Source of the DNA: Rubrivivax sp.
Lineage (GTDB): Bacteria > Pseudomonadota > Gammaproteobacteria > Burkholderiales > Burkholderiaceae_C
Direction of reading: 5' to 3'
Length of the DNA stretch: 64,000 bases
Assembly (NCBI GenBank): GCA_027484825.1
Contig: JAIXSE010000011.1
Coordinates: 1-64,000, forward strand
Under the pieces are notes generated by a model. It saw only the letters and a program-made list of their open reading frames with translations, made no database searches and was not told the DNA's origin. Shown here piece by piece: positions 1 to 8,897 of the stretch. Within the stretch, counting starts at the first letter, position 1; the number at the start of each line of letters is the position of its first letter. The position numbers and the translations under genes are program-made.

Positions 1-7
1 AGGGGGC

Positions 8-248
8 GAGCTCGATGGCCCGGTGGAAAGGGTCCCCCCCTACCGCCTGACAGCGGCCCCCCAGGGGGCGAGCTCGATGGCCCGGCAAAGCCGGTTCCAT
101 GAGCTCCGCTTGAGGGGCTCGGCCCTGCGGGCGAGGGCAGTGCAGCCCCCCCTACCGCCTGACGGCGGCCCCCCAAGGGGGCGAGCTCGATGGCCCGGCG
201 GAGCCGGTTCCATGAGCTCCGCTTGAGGGGCTCGGCCCTGCGGGCGAG
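8..248. repeat. Direct-repeat cluster downstream of minE, about 113-bp unit
   Basis: Three copies of a unit that begins GAGCTCGATGGCCCGG start at 8, 70 and 183. The copies at 70 and 183 match over 66 bases with two mismatches and are 113 bp apart. The copy at 8 is shortened: it lacks the middle part and runs straight into the CTACCGCCTGAC-GGCGGCC segment. Each full unit is partly palindromic (GAGCTC, CCGGC/GCCGG, GAGCTC). It lies just past the minE stop on the minus strand and could form structure in the 3' end of the min transcript. No protein is supported here. Confidence 0.8.
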
Positions 249-258
249 CGGGGGCAGG

Positions 259-516
259 TCAGCGTTTTTCGGGGAGCTCGATCTTGACTTCGAGGACCTC
301 GAGGTCGTCCTGGCGCTCCATGTGCACTTTGATGTCGTCCGGGTTGATGGAGACATACTTGGAGATGACCGCCAGCAGCTCGCGCTGCAGCTGCGGCAGG
401 TAGTCAGGACTGGCGCTGCGGCCGTTGCGCTCGTGGGCGAGGATCAGTTGCAGCCGCTCCTTGGCGACGCTGGCCGTGCTCTTTTTCTCGCCCAGGAAGA
501 AGGACATGAATCCCAT
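259..516 (-). CDS. minE: MinE, cell-division topological specificity factor
   Basis: MinE binds membrane-attached MinD, displaces MinC and stimulates MinD ATPase, which drives pole-to-pole oscillation and places the Z-ring at midcell. The 85-residue product has the expected length. The N-terminal segment with [12 protein letters not shown] is the anti-MinCD helix, and the rest is the dimerising topological-specificity domain. The start is set by AGGAG six bases before the ATG at 516. It is the third gene of a minus-strand minC-minD-minE operon, 18 bases after minD. Confidence 0.97.
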   Translation of the reverse strand: MGFMSFFLGEKKSTASVAKERLQLILAHERNGRSASPDYLPQLQRELLAVISKYVSINPDDIKVHMERQDDLEVLEVKIELPEKR

Positions 517-534
517 GGTGGCTCCTGGTGGATG

Positions 535-1347
535 TCAGCGACTGAACAAACGCTTGAAGAAGCCGGGCTTGACCGCCTCCACAAAACGCATCGGCTTGTC
601 TTCCCCAAGAAAACGCGCCACCACGTCCGCATAAGCCTCAGAGACGTCCGATCCCTTCATGTGAATGGCCGGCAAACCCTGGTTGGAGGCCTGCAACACA
701 ATCTCACTCTCCGGAATCACCCCAATCAACGGGGTGCGCAGAATCTCGTGGATGTCCTCCAGTGACAGCATCTGCCCCCCCTCCACCCGGTTGGGGTTGT
801 AGCGGGTGATCAGCAAATGCTCCTTGACTGGCTCCTTGCCCTCAATCGCACGCTTGGTCTTGCTGTTGAGCATGCCCAGAATGCGGTCGGAATCCCGCAC
901 CGACGACACCTCCGGATTGGTCACCACCAAGGCCTCGTCCGCATAGTGCATGGCCATCAGCGCACCCGTTTCAATGCCGGCCGGAGAGTCGCAGATGATG
1001 TAGTCGAACTCCATCGCCTTGAGCTCCTCCAGCACCCGCTCCACCCCCTCCTGCTTGAGGGCGTCCTTGTCACGGGTCTGGCTGGCCGCCAGGATGTAGA
1101 GCTTGTCGAGCTGCTTGTCCTTGATCAAGGCCTGGCTCAGCTTGATCTCGTCGTTGATGACGTTGATCAGGTCATACACCACGCGGCGCTCGCAGCCCAT
1201 GATGAGGTCGAGGTTGCGCAGGCCGACGTCGAAGTCGATCACGGCCGTCTTGTAGCCGCGCATCGCCAGCCCGGTGGCAAAGCTGGCACTGGTGGTGGTC
1301 TTGCCCACGCCACCTTTGCCGGAAGTCACCACAACGATCTTGGTCAT
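535..1347 (-). CDS. minD: MinD, septum-site determining ATPase
   Basis: MinD is a deviant Walker-A ATPase that dimerises with ATP on the inner membrane, recruits MinC and is released by MinE. The 270-residue protein shows the deviant P-loop KGGVGKTT at residues 11–18. It ends in an amphipathic membrane-targeting helix (PGFFKRLFSR). AAAGGA precedes the ATG at 1347. It lies between minC and minE on the same strand, the normal operon order. Confidence 0.98.
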   Translation of the reverse strand: MTKIVVVTSGKGGVGKTTTSASFATGLAMRGYKTAVIDFDVGLRNLDLIMGCERRVVYDLINVINDEIKLSQALIKDKQLDKLYILAASQTRDKDALKQEGVERVLEELKAMEFDYIICDSPAGIETGALMAMHYADEALVVTNPEVSSVRDSDRILGMLNSKTKRAIEGKEPVKEHLLITRYNPNRVEGGQMLSLEDIHEILRTPLIGVIPESEIVLQASNQGLPAIHMKGSDVSEAYADVVARFLGEDKPMRFVEAVKPGFFKRLFSR

Positions 1348-1440
1348 GGGTCGAAGTCCTTTCAGTGATTCATTCGCTGACGCTTCAGCGTGATCTCGGT
1401 TGGATGCTGATCAGCCCGCCACCCGGCAGACTGACAGAGG

Positions 1441-2385
1441 TCATTGGGGCAAAGGGTCCATCAACAGCTTTTCACCGTCCAGCCGCACCATGGCCGCCTT
1501 GCCGCGGACGTTGTCCGGCAGCGGGTTTTCGGTGGTGCGGTAGATGCCGGCGATGGCAATGAGCTCCGCCTCCAGGCATTGCGCAAAGATGCGGGCGTCG
1601 GTGTTGCCGCGTGCCCCGGCAATTGCCTTGCCACGCAGCGGTGCATAGATGTGGATGTTGCCGTCGGCGATGACTTCGGCACCATGATTGACCAGCGCCA
1701 GCACCACCAGGTCGGCCCCCTTGGCATAGACCTGCTGGCCGGAGCGAAGCGGCTTGTCGACAAACACCGTGCGGGCTTCGGTGATCACCGGCACCTCGAC
1801 CTGGCGCTCGACCACCACTTCCTTGATGACTTGCTGGACTACGGTCTCCACCCGCGGTTCAGGGCGGCTGACCGGGGTGGTGGACTCCGGCGCTTCGGCC
1901 AGGCCCAGTTCGGCGGCCTGGGCCAGCTCCGCAGCATTCGCACCGATCACGCCCACCGGCTGCAAGCGATGCTGTCGCAGCAGCGGCAGCAAGGCGGCCA
2001 GATCCAGCCGGGCCGCGTCAGGCACCGATCCGCCCTGGGGTTCAAAGGGCAGTGCGGGCTGGGACTTGGCATCCGTGCCGGGGTCACCAACGCTTGCGGC
2101 CTGCGCCTGCGCTTGCGCCGGCGCGGAGACGTCCACGGAGGGCTGACCGACCGAGGTCGGCAACTGGCTCAAGTCCAGCAGCAGCGGGTCGTGATGGAAG
2201 GCGTCCGGGGTCTCACCCAGGCGCGCCGTCAGCGATTGTTCCAGTGCCGCCAGGTCGGCGGTCTTCAGCACCAGCGAGAGGAGGCTCAGCGAAGCGCTCT
2301 TCAGCTCGAAAAGATCCGGCAGCTTGCCGGTCGTAGCGGATCGTGCCGCCGCGGTGTCTGGGGTTCCCGCCAAAGCCTGCGCCAT
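1441..2385 (-). CDS. minC: MinC, septum formation inhibitor
   Basis: MinC blocks FtsZ assembly away from midcell when held at the membrane by MinD. The N-terminal FtsZ-antagonising domain (LFELKSASLSLLSLVLK) is joined by a long Ala/Pro/Gln-rich linker to the C-terminal beta-helix domain. The latter has the hallmark GAEVIADGNIHIYAPLRG and GRAxAG-like repeats. I chose the ATG at 2385, giving 314 residues, because the frame upstream to 2457 adds residues unlike MinC. It heads the minCDE operon. Confidence 0.95.
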   Translation of the reverse strand: MAQALAGTPDTAAARSATTGKLPDLFELKSASLSLLSLVLKTADLAALEQSLTARLGETPDAFHHDPLLLDLSQLPTSVGQPSVDVSAPAQAQAQAASVGDPGTDAKSQPALPFEPQGGSVPDAARLDLAALLPLLRQHRLQPVGVIGANAAELAQAAELGLAEAPESTTPVSRPEPRVETVVQQVIKEVVVERQVEVPVITEARTVFVDKPLRSGQQVYAKGADLVVLALVNHGAEVIADGNIHIYAPLRGKAIAGARGNTDARIFAQCLEAELIAIAGIYRTTENPLPDNVRGKAAMVRLDGEKLLMDPLPQ

Positions 2386-3093
2386 GTAGGTGGTCAATGC
2401 GATAACAAAGTGGCGGATTTTAGCGGTCCGTTCCACTTGCGCTTTGAGGGTCCTCACGGGGCAGGAGGCCCCACCCCCCGTGTGAGGTGGCCACCGACTG
2501 CCACTTCTTGCAGCAAATCAGTCAAAGCCATGGCCTGACAACCACTTGCAGGACTCATCGCCAGACAGCCCACATGGTTGTCCACAGCGGAGGTGGACAG
2601 TCTGCCGGTCGCGGGTCGCCACTTCCGGGGTCAGTTGGGGTCTGTCAAGCCCAAAATCAGCACCCAGGGGGTTGACTTATCCCCACTTGCAAGATCCAGA
2701 CACATTCACCGCCCAGCAGGGGGCAAAGCCGTGACAGGCTGTTGCAGCCGCCGCTAACTTGTTGATTCATATAGACGAAAGTCAGCCGCTCGAAAATGAG
2801 GCAACCAACCTCCACCCACGATCAATCAAGGGTTTAGAGGCCGCCGGGACAGGTTTCCCACACATTTATCCACAGGCTCAGTGGATAGGTCCAAGACGCG
2901 TTGAAAATCAAGACGTTACGGCCCAAGCTTGAACATATTTCGAAGTCAGGACATCGCCCGTTGGAGTCACCCCTGGCGCCATCCGTGTCGTGTGCGCAAA
3001 GCGGTGGTTATTTTTGCGCGCGATAAACGCCCGCCTGATGACAGTGTTCAGCGCGCGACCGGGCCATGCTTCAGAACCGCTAGAGTTCCGCCC
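2386..3093. other. 708-base gene-free region with DnaA-box-like 9-mers
   Basis: No convincing coding sequence is seen between minC and the divergent transporter. The stretch holds a perfect TTATCCACA (2866–2874) and two one-mismatch variants, TTGTCCACA (2578–2586) and TTATCCCCA (2677–2685), all in the same orientation. There are AT-richer patches near 2757–2780 and 2820–2835. Promoters for minC and for the gene at 3094 must also lie here, but I cannot place them. No dnaA, dnaN, parB or gyrB lies nearby, so an origin role is only a possibility. Confidence 0.5.
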
Positions 3094-4125
3094 ATGAGTT
3101 CAATCGCAAAAGTCGGTGGGCGCCTGCGCAAGGAGTGGTTTCTTCTGGCCTTGGTCGGCGCGGTGGCGCTGGCGAGCGTGTGGCCAGACTTGGGGCGCAG
3201 TGGCGGACTGCTGAGGCTGGAGGTCGTGAGCAACTGGGGCGTGGCTCTGGTGTTCTTCCTCACTGGCCTGGGGCTGTCCTCGGCAGCCTTGCGGGATGGG
3301 GCCATGAAGTGGCGGGTGCATCTGCTGGTGCAACTGAGCACGTACGCGCTCTTCCCGCTGCTCTGGTGGGCCTTCATGGCGCTGTTCAGCCGCTGGCTGC
3401 CGCAAGACCTGGCGCTGGGCTTTGCCTACCTGTGCGCCCTGCCCTCAACCATCTCGTCCTCCGTGGCAATGACCGTGCTGGCCCGCGGCAACGTACCGGC
3501 GGCCATCTTCAATGCCAGCGCCTCCAGCCTGCTGGGCATCGTGCTCACGCCGGCGCTGGTGACGGTGATGTCGGGCAGCAGCGGCGCCGCCCTGCCCTTT
3601 GGCGAGGCGGTGTGGAAGCTGACGCAATTGCTGCTGCTACCGCTGCTGGCCGGGCAACTGCTGCGGCCATTGCTGCTGGGCTTTCATCAGCGGCACAAGG
3701 CCAGGATCTCGCAGGTGGACCGGTGGGTGATCATCTTGCTGGTGCTGTCCGCCTTCAGCGATTCGGTCGCCTCCGGGCTGTGGCGGGACCACGGCGCGGA
3801 ACTGCTGGTCAAGGCAGCCGCGGGCGCGGGCCTGTTCCTGGTGGTGGTGGTGGTGCTCACGCGCTGGGTGGCGAGGCTGGCGGGCATGCCGGTGGAGGAC
3901 GAGATCGCGGCCGTGTTTTGCGGCTCCAAGAAGACGCTGGCCTCCGGGGTGCCCATGGCCAAGCTGCTGTTCGGCGCTCATCCGGCGGTGGGCGTGATCG
4001 TGCTGCCCATCATGTTCTATCACCAGTTGCAGCTGATTTTGTGCTCCTGGATGGCGCAGCGGTATGCGGCCAGACAGATCGAGTCCCCCGGCCCCGCAAC
4101 ATCCGCGCAGCAGCCGGCCCGCTGA
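3094..4125 (+). CDS. SBF-like (bile acid:sodium symporter family) membrane transporter
   Basis: A 343-residue polytopic inner-membrane protein with about ten hydrophobic segments. It resembles the SBF-like branch (YfeH/Rch1 type) of the bile-acid:Na+ symporter superfamily. Typical stretches are CALPSTISSSVAMTVLARGN and GSKKTLASGVPMAKLLF near the C-terminus, which correspond to the family's paired core motifs. The substrate cannot be read from sequence. The ATG at 3094 is preferred over an upstream in-frame start at 2929 because the extra residues look non-coding. It is a single gene followed by metG on the same strand. Confidence 0.85.
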   Translation: MSSIAKVGGRLRKEWFLLALVGAVALASVWPDLGRSGGLLRLEVVSNWGVALVFFLTGLGLSSAALRDGAMKWRVHLLVQLSTYALFPLLWWAFMALFSRWLPQDLALGFAYLCALPSTISSSVAMTVLARGNVPAAIFNASASSLLGIVLTPALVTVMSGSSGAALPFGEAVWKLTQLLLLPLLAGQLLRPLLLGFHQRHKARISQVDRWVIILLVLSAFSDSVASGLWRDHGAELLVKAAAGAGLFLVVVVVLTRWVARLAGMPVEDEIAAVFCGSKKTLASGVPMAKLLFGAHPAVGVIVLPIMFYHQLQLILCSWMAQRYAARQIESPGPATSAQQPAR

Positions 4126-4223
4126 CGCCTAGAATGGCGGGTTTCCCCTGCTTCGCGCTGCGCAGGGCCTGAGCAGCGCCATGCAGTGACCCGGGACGCC
4201 TCATGCATCGTGCGGCGGCTGCC

Positions 4224-4265
4224 GAGGTCGTTCACCGTAGATCGTTCGCCACAGATCGTTCGCCA
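4224..4265 (+). repeat. Short tandem repeat abutting the metG start
   Basis: AGATCGTTCGCCA occurs at 4239–4251 and again at 4253–4265, a 14-base period. A degenerate third copy (GAGGTCGTTCACC) is at 4224–4236. The last copy supplies the A of the metG ATG. No purine-rich ribosome-binding site is visible in front of metG, so the repeats take up the leader where one would be expected. Confidence 0.7.
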
Positions 4266-6310
4266 TGACACGCAAACTCTTTGTCACCACCGCCCTTCCC
4301 TACGCCAATGCGAACTTTCACATTGGCCACATCATGGAGTACACCCAGGCCGACATCTGGGTGCGCTTCCAGCGGATGATGGGCCACGAGGTGCATTTCG
4401 TCTGCGCGGACGATGCGCACGGCGCGCCCATCATGATTTCCGCCGAGAAGGCCGGCAAGACGCCGCAGGAATTCGTGGCGGGCATCGCCGCCGGTCGGCG
4501 CCAGTATCTGGACGGCTTCCACATCAGCTTCGACAACTGGAGCTCCACCGACAGTCCTGAGAATCACGCGCTGTCCAAGGAGATCTACAAGTCGCTGCGG
4601 GCCAATGAACTGATCTCGGTCAAGACGATCGAGCAATTCTTCGATCCGCAAAAGTCGATGTTCCTGCCCGACCGCTTCATCAAGGGCGAATGCCCCAAAT
4701 GCGGCGCCAAGGACCAATACGGCGATTCCTGCGAAGTGTGCGGCGCTGTGTACACCCCCACTGAGCTGAAGCATCCGTTCTCGGTGCTGACCGGTGCCAC
4801 GCCGGTGATGAAAAGCTCGGAGCATTATTTCTTCCGCCTGTCCGACCCGCGCTGCGTGGAGTTCCTGGAACAGTGGACCCAGACCCCTGGCCGTCTGCAG
4901 GGCGAGGTGCTCAACAAGATCAAGGAATGGTTCACCAAGGACGAAGAGGGCAACGGCGGCCTGGGCGACTGGGACATCAGCCGCGACGCCCCCTATTTCG
5001 GCATCGAGATTCCAGATGCACCGGGCAAATACTTCTACGTGTGGCTGGACGCGCCCATCGGCTATCTGGCCTCGCTGAAGAACTACTTCGGCAAGATCGG
5101 CCGGGACTTTGACGCTTTCCTGGCGGATGAGACCACCGAGCAGGTGCACTTCATCGGCAAGGACATCACCTACTTCCACACGCTGTTCTGGCCGGCCATG
5201 CTGCATTTCAGTGGCCGCAAGACGCCCAACCATGTGTATGTGCATGGCTTCCTGACCATCAATGGCGGGGAGAAGATGAGCAAGAGCCGTGGCACCGGTC
5301 TGGACCCGCTGAAGTATCTGAGCCTGGGCATGAATGCCGAATGGCTGCGTTACTACCTGGCGGCCAAGCTCAACAGCAAGGTCGAAGATGTGGACTTCAA
5401 CCCTGACGACTTTGTCGCCCGGGTGAATTCCGACCTGGTGGGCAAGTACATCAATATCGCCAGCCGCGCGGCCGGTTTCCTGGCCAAGCGTTTCGGCGGT
5501 CAGTTGTCGGCCGATGTGGGCGTGGAAGGCAAGGTGTTGCTGGACGGTCTGCGGGCGCACAAGGGCCAGATCGTGGAGCTCTACGAGACCCGCGAATTCG
5601 GCAAGGCGCTGCGCGAGATCATGCTCTTGGCCGACCGGGTCAATGAGTATGTGGACCAGAACAAGCCCTGGGAACTGGCTCGCCAAGAGGGCAAGGACCA
5701 GGTGCTGCAGGACGTCTGCACCGTCTGCATCGAAGCCTTCCGGCTGCTGAGCATCTATCTGAAGCCGGTGTTGCCCGCGCTGATGGCGCAGGTGGAGAAC
5801 TTCCTGCAGGTGGCTCCGATGCGCTTTGACGACGCCGACCAGGCGCTGGGCAGCCATCGCATCGGGGTGTATGAACACCTGATGCAGCGTGTGGACCCCA
5901 AGCTGCTGGAGGCCCTGTTCGAGCCGCCCGCACCGCCCAAAGTGATCCCGGGCGGGGAAGATCTGGCGCCAGAGATCAAGATCGACGATTTCTCCAAGGT
6001 CGATCTGCGGGTGGCCAAGATCGTGAAGGCTGAGCTGGTGGAAGGCTCGGACAAGCTGCTGCGCCTGACGCTGGACGCCGGTGAAGGCCGTCTGCGCAAT
6101 GTGTTCAGCGGCATCCGCAGTGCCTACAGCCCGGAACAGCTGGAAGGCAAACTGACGGTGATGGTGGCCAATCTGGCCCCGCGCAAGATGAAGTTTGGTG
6201 TGTCCGAAGGCATGGTGCTGGCCGCCAGCCATGCGGACGAAAAGGCGCATCCCGGCATCTTTGTGCTGGAGCCCTTCCCGGGTGCCCAGCCGGGGATGCG
6301 CATTCGCTGA
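4265..6310 (+). CDS. metG: Methionyl-tRNA synthetase
   Basis: A class Ia aminoacyl-tRNA synthetase that charges tRNA-Met in the cytoplasm. The 681-residue protein has the HIGH signature at 19–22 and a two-knuckle zinc motif (CPKCG … CEVCG, about residues 143–160). It has KMSKS at 337–341 and an anticodon-binding helical domain. The C-terminal EMAPII/Trbp111-type tRNA-binding domain spans roughly residues 575–681 ([16 protein letters not shown]). The next genes, a DUF3460 protein and scpA, form the order usual in Burkholderiales. The leader carries the tandem repeat described separately. Confidence 0.98.
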   Translation: MTRKLFVTTALPYANANFHIGHIMEYTQADIWVRFQRMMGHEVHFVCADDAHGAPIMISAEKAGKTPQEFVAGIAAGRRQYLDGFHISFDNWSSTDSPENHALSKEIYKSLRANELISVKTIEQFFDPQKSMFLPDRFIKGECPKCGAKDQYGDSCEVCGAVYTPTELKHPFSVLTGATPVMKSSEHYFFRLSDPRCVEFLEQWTQTPGRLQGEVLNKIKEWFTKDEEGNGGLGDWDISRDAPYFGIEIPDAPGKYFYVWLDAPIGYLASLKNYFGKIGRDFDAFLADETTEQVHFIGKDITYFHTLFWPAMLHFSGRKTPNHVYVHGFLTINGGEKMSKSRGTGLDPLKYLSLGMNAEWLRYYLAAKLNSKVEDVDFNPDDFVARVNSDLVGKYINIASRAAGFLAKRFGGQLSADVGVEGKVLLDGLRAHKGQIVELYETREFGKALREIMLLADRVNEYVDQNKPWELARQEGKDQVLQDVCTVCIEAFRLLSIYLKPVLPALMAQVENFLQVAPMRFDDADQALGSHRIGVYEHLMQRVDPKLLEALFEPPAPPKVIPGGEDLAPEIKIDDFSKVDLRVAKIVKAELVEGSDKLLRLTLDAGEGRLRNVFSGIRSAYSPEQLEGKLTVMVANLAPRKMKFGVSEGMVLAASHADEKAHPGIFVLEPFPGAQPGMRIR

Positions 6311-6450
6311 CGCTGCTGACGTCGTTGCTGTCGTCGTTGACGACCTCGTTGACGATCGTGTTGACGAGGTCCGTCAAGCCCCACGGGGTGGCCGGGTCTG
6401 AAAGTCTGGCCACCATTAGAATCCTTTGAGTCAATTATTCGCACAACGCC

Positions 6451-6654
6451 ATGCCGCTCTTCTGGAAGCCCTACAAGTCCGACGTTACGCAGTTCATTGA
6501 ACAGCTCAAGGCCCAGAAACCGACGCTGGAAGCCGAGCAGCGTGCTGGCCGCGGCCTGCTGTGGGACCGCAACATCGACCGTTCTGCACAGTCGGAGTTC
6601 CGCGATGCCCGCGTGGAGCAGCAGCCCTACGTCTATCAGACGAAGTCGGAATAA
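6451..6654 (+). CDS. DUF3460 family small protein
   Basis: A 67-residue soluble protein beginning MPLFWKPYKSDVTQFI, matching the DUF3460 family of beta-proteobacteria. Its function is unknown to me. It is charged, without membrane segments or cysteines, and probably largely helical. It sits 16 bases before scpA and 140 bases after metG. The metG–DUF3460–scpA neighbourhood is common in the order, which supports it being a real gene. The gap from metG contains short GTCGTTG-like repeats that may form a hairpin. Confidence 0.88.
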   Translation: MPLFWKPYKSDVTQFIEQLKAQKPTLEAEQRAGRGLLWDRNIDRSAQSEFRDARVEQQPYVYQTKSE

Positions 6655-6669
6655 GCCGGCCGAGTCGCG

Positions 6670-7551
6670 GTGAGCGACCTGCCTGAGACCGCCCCTGCCC
6701 TGGCTCTGCCGGATCCTCCGGCCGGGGCGGATGGGCCGTCGACGACGCCGGATACGGTGGATGGCGTGGCGGTGGCGCGTTTGTATGGCGAGCCGCTGTT
6801 CACCCTGCCCACCGACCTGTACATCCCGCCGGATGCACTGGAGGTGTTCCTGGAGGCTTTCCAGGGACCGCTGGATCTTTTGCTGTATCTGATCCGCAAA
6901 CAGAATTTCAACATTCTGGACATTCCGCTGGCGGAGGTCACCCGTCAGTACCTCAGCTACGTGGAGCAGATCCGCCGGCACAACCTGGAGTTGGCCAGCG
7001 AGTATCTGCTGATGGCGGCGATGCTGATCGAGATCAAGTCGCGGATGCTGCTGCCGCCGAAAAAATCGGACGACGGCGCAGAACCGGAAGACCCTCGGGC
7101 AGAACTGGTGCGCAGGCTGCTGGAGTACGAGCAGATGAAGCAAGCCGCCATGCGGCTGGACCAGCTTCCTGTGCTGGGACGAGACTTCCTGCGGGCCCAG
7201 ATTCATATCGAGCAATCACTCGCGCCGCGGCTGCCCGAGGTGAGCGTGGACGATCTACGCTCGGCCTGGGCGGATTTGATGCGGCGGGCCAAGCTCAATC
7301 AGCACCACAAGATCACCCGGGAGCAGTTGTCGGTCCGGGAATACATGAGTCATCTGCTGCGGAAGCTGCAGGGGCAGAAGTTCGTGGAGTTCGAAGACCT
7401 GTTCGAACTGGATCGTGGACCACAGGTGCTGGTGGTCAGCTTTATCGCCATGCTCGAGTTGTCGCGGGAGCGGCTGGTGGAAATCACCCAGGCGGAGGCG
7501 TTTGCGCCCATCTATGTGAGGCTCACCTACGAGGTGGCGACGAGGGCCTGA
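6670..7551 (+). CDS. scpA: ScpA, segregation and condensation protein A
   Basis: ScpA is the kleisin subunit that bridges the heads of the SMC dimer, together with ScpB, in chromosome organisation. The 293-residue protein carries the kleisin N-terminal block (FQGPLDLLLYLIRKQNFNIL, from about residue 61), followed by EYLLMAAMLIEIKSRMLLP. A winged-helix C-terminal region follows (VEFEDLFELDRGPQVLVVSF). The start is GTG at 6670, with an N-terminal extension of about 55 residues before the conserved part. panC often follows scpA in relatives but is absent here. Confidence 0.93.
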   Translation: MSDLPETAPALALPDPPAGADGPSTTPDTVDGVAVARLYGEPLFTLPTDLYIPPDALEVFLEAFQGPLDLLLYLIRKQNFNILDIPLAEVTRQYLSYVEQIRRHNLELASEYLLMAAMLIEIKSRMLLPPKKSDDGAEPEDPRAELVRRLLEYEQMKQAAMRLDQLPVLGRDFLRAQIHIEQSLAPRLPEVSVDDLRSAWADLMRRAKLNQHHKITREQLSVREYMSHLLRKLQGQKFVEFEDLFELDRGPQVLVVSFIAMLELSRERLVEITQAEAFAPIYVRLTYEVATRA

Positions 7552-7944
7552 CGGTCTCCCACTCAAGCGCAATGCGCTGGGATGTTTGGTTCTACGCGTA
7601 TCCGGGAGCGGAGGTTGCTCGTGGGATTTTGGTCTTGATGGGGGGGAGGTGGATGTTGGCTGGTACTTCTCACGCAGCCTTGCGCACTCTCTCGAGTGTC
7701 ACTTCCGAGATCTGCGCGCAATCCCCATAGCCGACTTGACTGCGTTGCCTCAGCCCCGGCCACCGCTCCGACTGACGGCAGTGCTCGGTGCAGGAAAGAG
7801 GGAGCCCGGGGCCCCTTTGCGGAAGTTAAGAAGGGAATGGCCGGCGCAGCCGGCCAGGAATGACATGGAGCAAAGGGGCCCCGGGCTTCCTCTTTCCGAC
7901 GCGCAGTCAGCGCCGATCCGATCCCACGGCCCCCAGTTCAGCGC
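7552..7944. other. 393-base gene-free gap between convergent genes
   Basis: This gap separates the 3' ends of scpA (+) and the response regulator (−). It contains the long inverted-repeat element at 7793–7897. I see no credible gene in it, as frames across it lack family-like sequence. An ordinary U-tract terminator is not obvious, so the inverted repeat may serve as a transcription stop from both sides. Confidence 0.7.
7793..7897. repeat. Inverted-repeat element, copy 1 (28-bp arms around a 49-nt core)
   Basis: The left arm (7793–7820) and right arm (7870–7897) are reverse complements with one mismatch. The 49-base core (7821–7869) contains an inner hairpin, TGGCCGGCGCAGCCGGCCA (7838–7856). 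It ends in GACATGGA. A core of the same length, about 38 of 49 bases identical, recurs at 63743–63791 between arms of mostly different sequence. The arms share AGCCCGGGG with that copy. Confidence 0.85.
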
Positions 7945-8688
7945 TCAGCGAAAGGTCGTAAACGCCGCATTCGGCTGCCGCTGAACCATCTGCCCCACCG
8001 CCAGGACTGCCTGGGTGCGCGAACTGACGCCCAGCGCCTTGAGCACCGCAGCGACGTGGTCCTTGATGGTCTCAACCGAGACACCCAGCTCGCGGGCAAT
8101 GATCTTGTTGGGCTTGCCCTGCAGCAGCAGCGCCAGCACGTCTGTCTGACGCGGTGTCAGTTGCAGGCCTTCCAGACCTGTGGTGGTCTGGTAGCCGGCC
8201 TGGGAGGCCAGTGCATGCACCTGCTGAAGCTTGTCGGCCATCGTGACCGGCCCCGCCTCATGGACCGCCATTTCCACAGGTTCGGGCGCCTCGCTCCCCA
8301 GCGACATCGGCGGCACATAAATGCCGCCAGACATCACCAGCTTCAGCGCCTGAGCCAGCACATCATTGCTAGTGCGTTTGGGGATGAAGCCCATCGCTCC
8401 CTGGTCAATCGCGCGGATGACATCACTCGCCCGATCAGAGGCGGAAATGACCACCACCGGCAGCGATGGGTAGAGCGCCCGGAACTCTTCCAGAACGTCA
8501 AAGCCGCTGGCATCGCCCAGGTTCAGATCGAGCAGCACCAGATCGAAATCCTGCCGGGCCTTGAGTGTGTCGCGAGCCTGAGCGGCGCTGTCCGCCCCCA
8601 GCACCTGCACATCCTCGCCCAGGCCTTGGATGACGGTCTGCAGCGCGGCCAGGATCAAGGGGTGGTCGTCGATCAGCAGAACCCTCAC
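7945..8688 (-). CDS. NarL/FixJ-family response regulator with LuxR-type HTH
   Basis: A two-component DNA-binding regulator of 247 residues. The N-terminal receiver begins RVLLIDDHP and has its phospho-acceptor Asp in DLVLLDLNLG. It has a conserved SASD segment and a Lys in FIPKR. The C-terminal LuxR/GerE helix-turn-helix is LTPRQTDVLALLLQGKPNKI followed by VSVETIKDHV. The GTG at 8688 is preferred over the ATG at 8721 because GAAAGAGGAGAG lies just before it and the receiver then starts at residue 2. No cognate kinase is adjacent. The 176 bases upstream probably hold its promoter. Confidence 0.92.
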   Translation of the reverse strand: MRVLLIDDHPLILAALQTVIQGLGEDVQVLGADSAAQARDTLKARQDFDLVLLDLNLGDASGFDVLEEFRALYPSLPVVVISASDRASDVIRAIDQGAMGFIPKRTSNDVLAQALKLVMSGGIYVPPMSLGSEAPEPVEMAVHEAGPVTMADKLQQVHALASQAGYQTTTGLEGLQLTPRQTDVLALLLQGKPNKIIARELGVSVETIKDHVAAVLKALGVSSRTQAVLAVGQMVQRQPNAAFTTFR

Positions 8689-8897
8689 GCGTATCTCTCC
8701 TCTTTCCTGTCGCCAGGACAACTGTGCACACCGGGCACTTTGCCCATGGAAGGCGCGATCATAGGGTGGCTGTTGCGTCGAAACACTCCCCCTTACGGTG
8801 GCATGACGAGCGACTCGAAGTTCTGTAAAAGAACATACTCTCTTGCAGTTTCGGGGAGTTACGGGCGAGACAAAACACTTGCCGTTTGGGGCTTGAT

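Noticed and set aside
817-1368. Long plus-strand open frame opposite minD
   Set aside because: It is the antisense shadow of minD, caused by high GC third positions, and its translation resembles no family.
2386-3093. Chromosomal replication origin
   Set aside because: Only three DnaA-like sites and no dnaA/dnaN/rpmH/gyrB neighbours; kept as an observation, not a call.
4232-6250. 672-codon minus-strand frame opposite metG
   Set aside because: It is a His/Gln-rich shadow of metG without a ribosome-binding site; metG carries all expected motifs.
7793-7897. Insertion-sequence remnant or MITE
   Set aside because: Arms differ between the two copies while the core is conserved, the reverse of what terminal inverted repeats of one element show; no target-site duplication is evident.
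7586-7984. 132-codon frame across the gap after scpA
   Set aside because: It runs through the inverted-repeat element and overlaps the response regulator; the composition is not protein-like.
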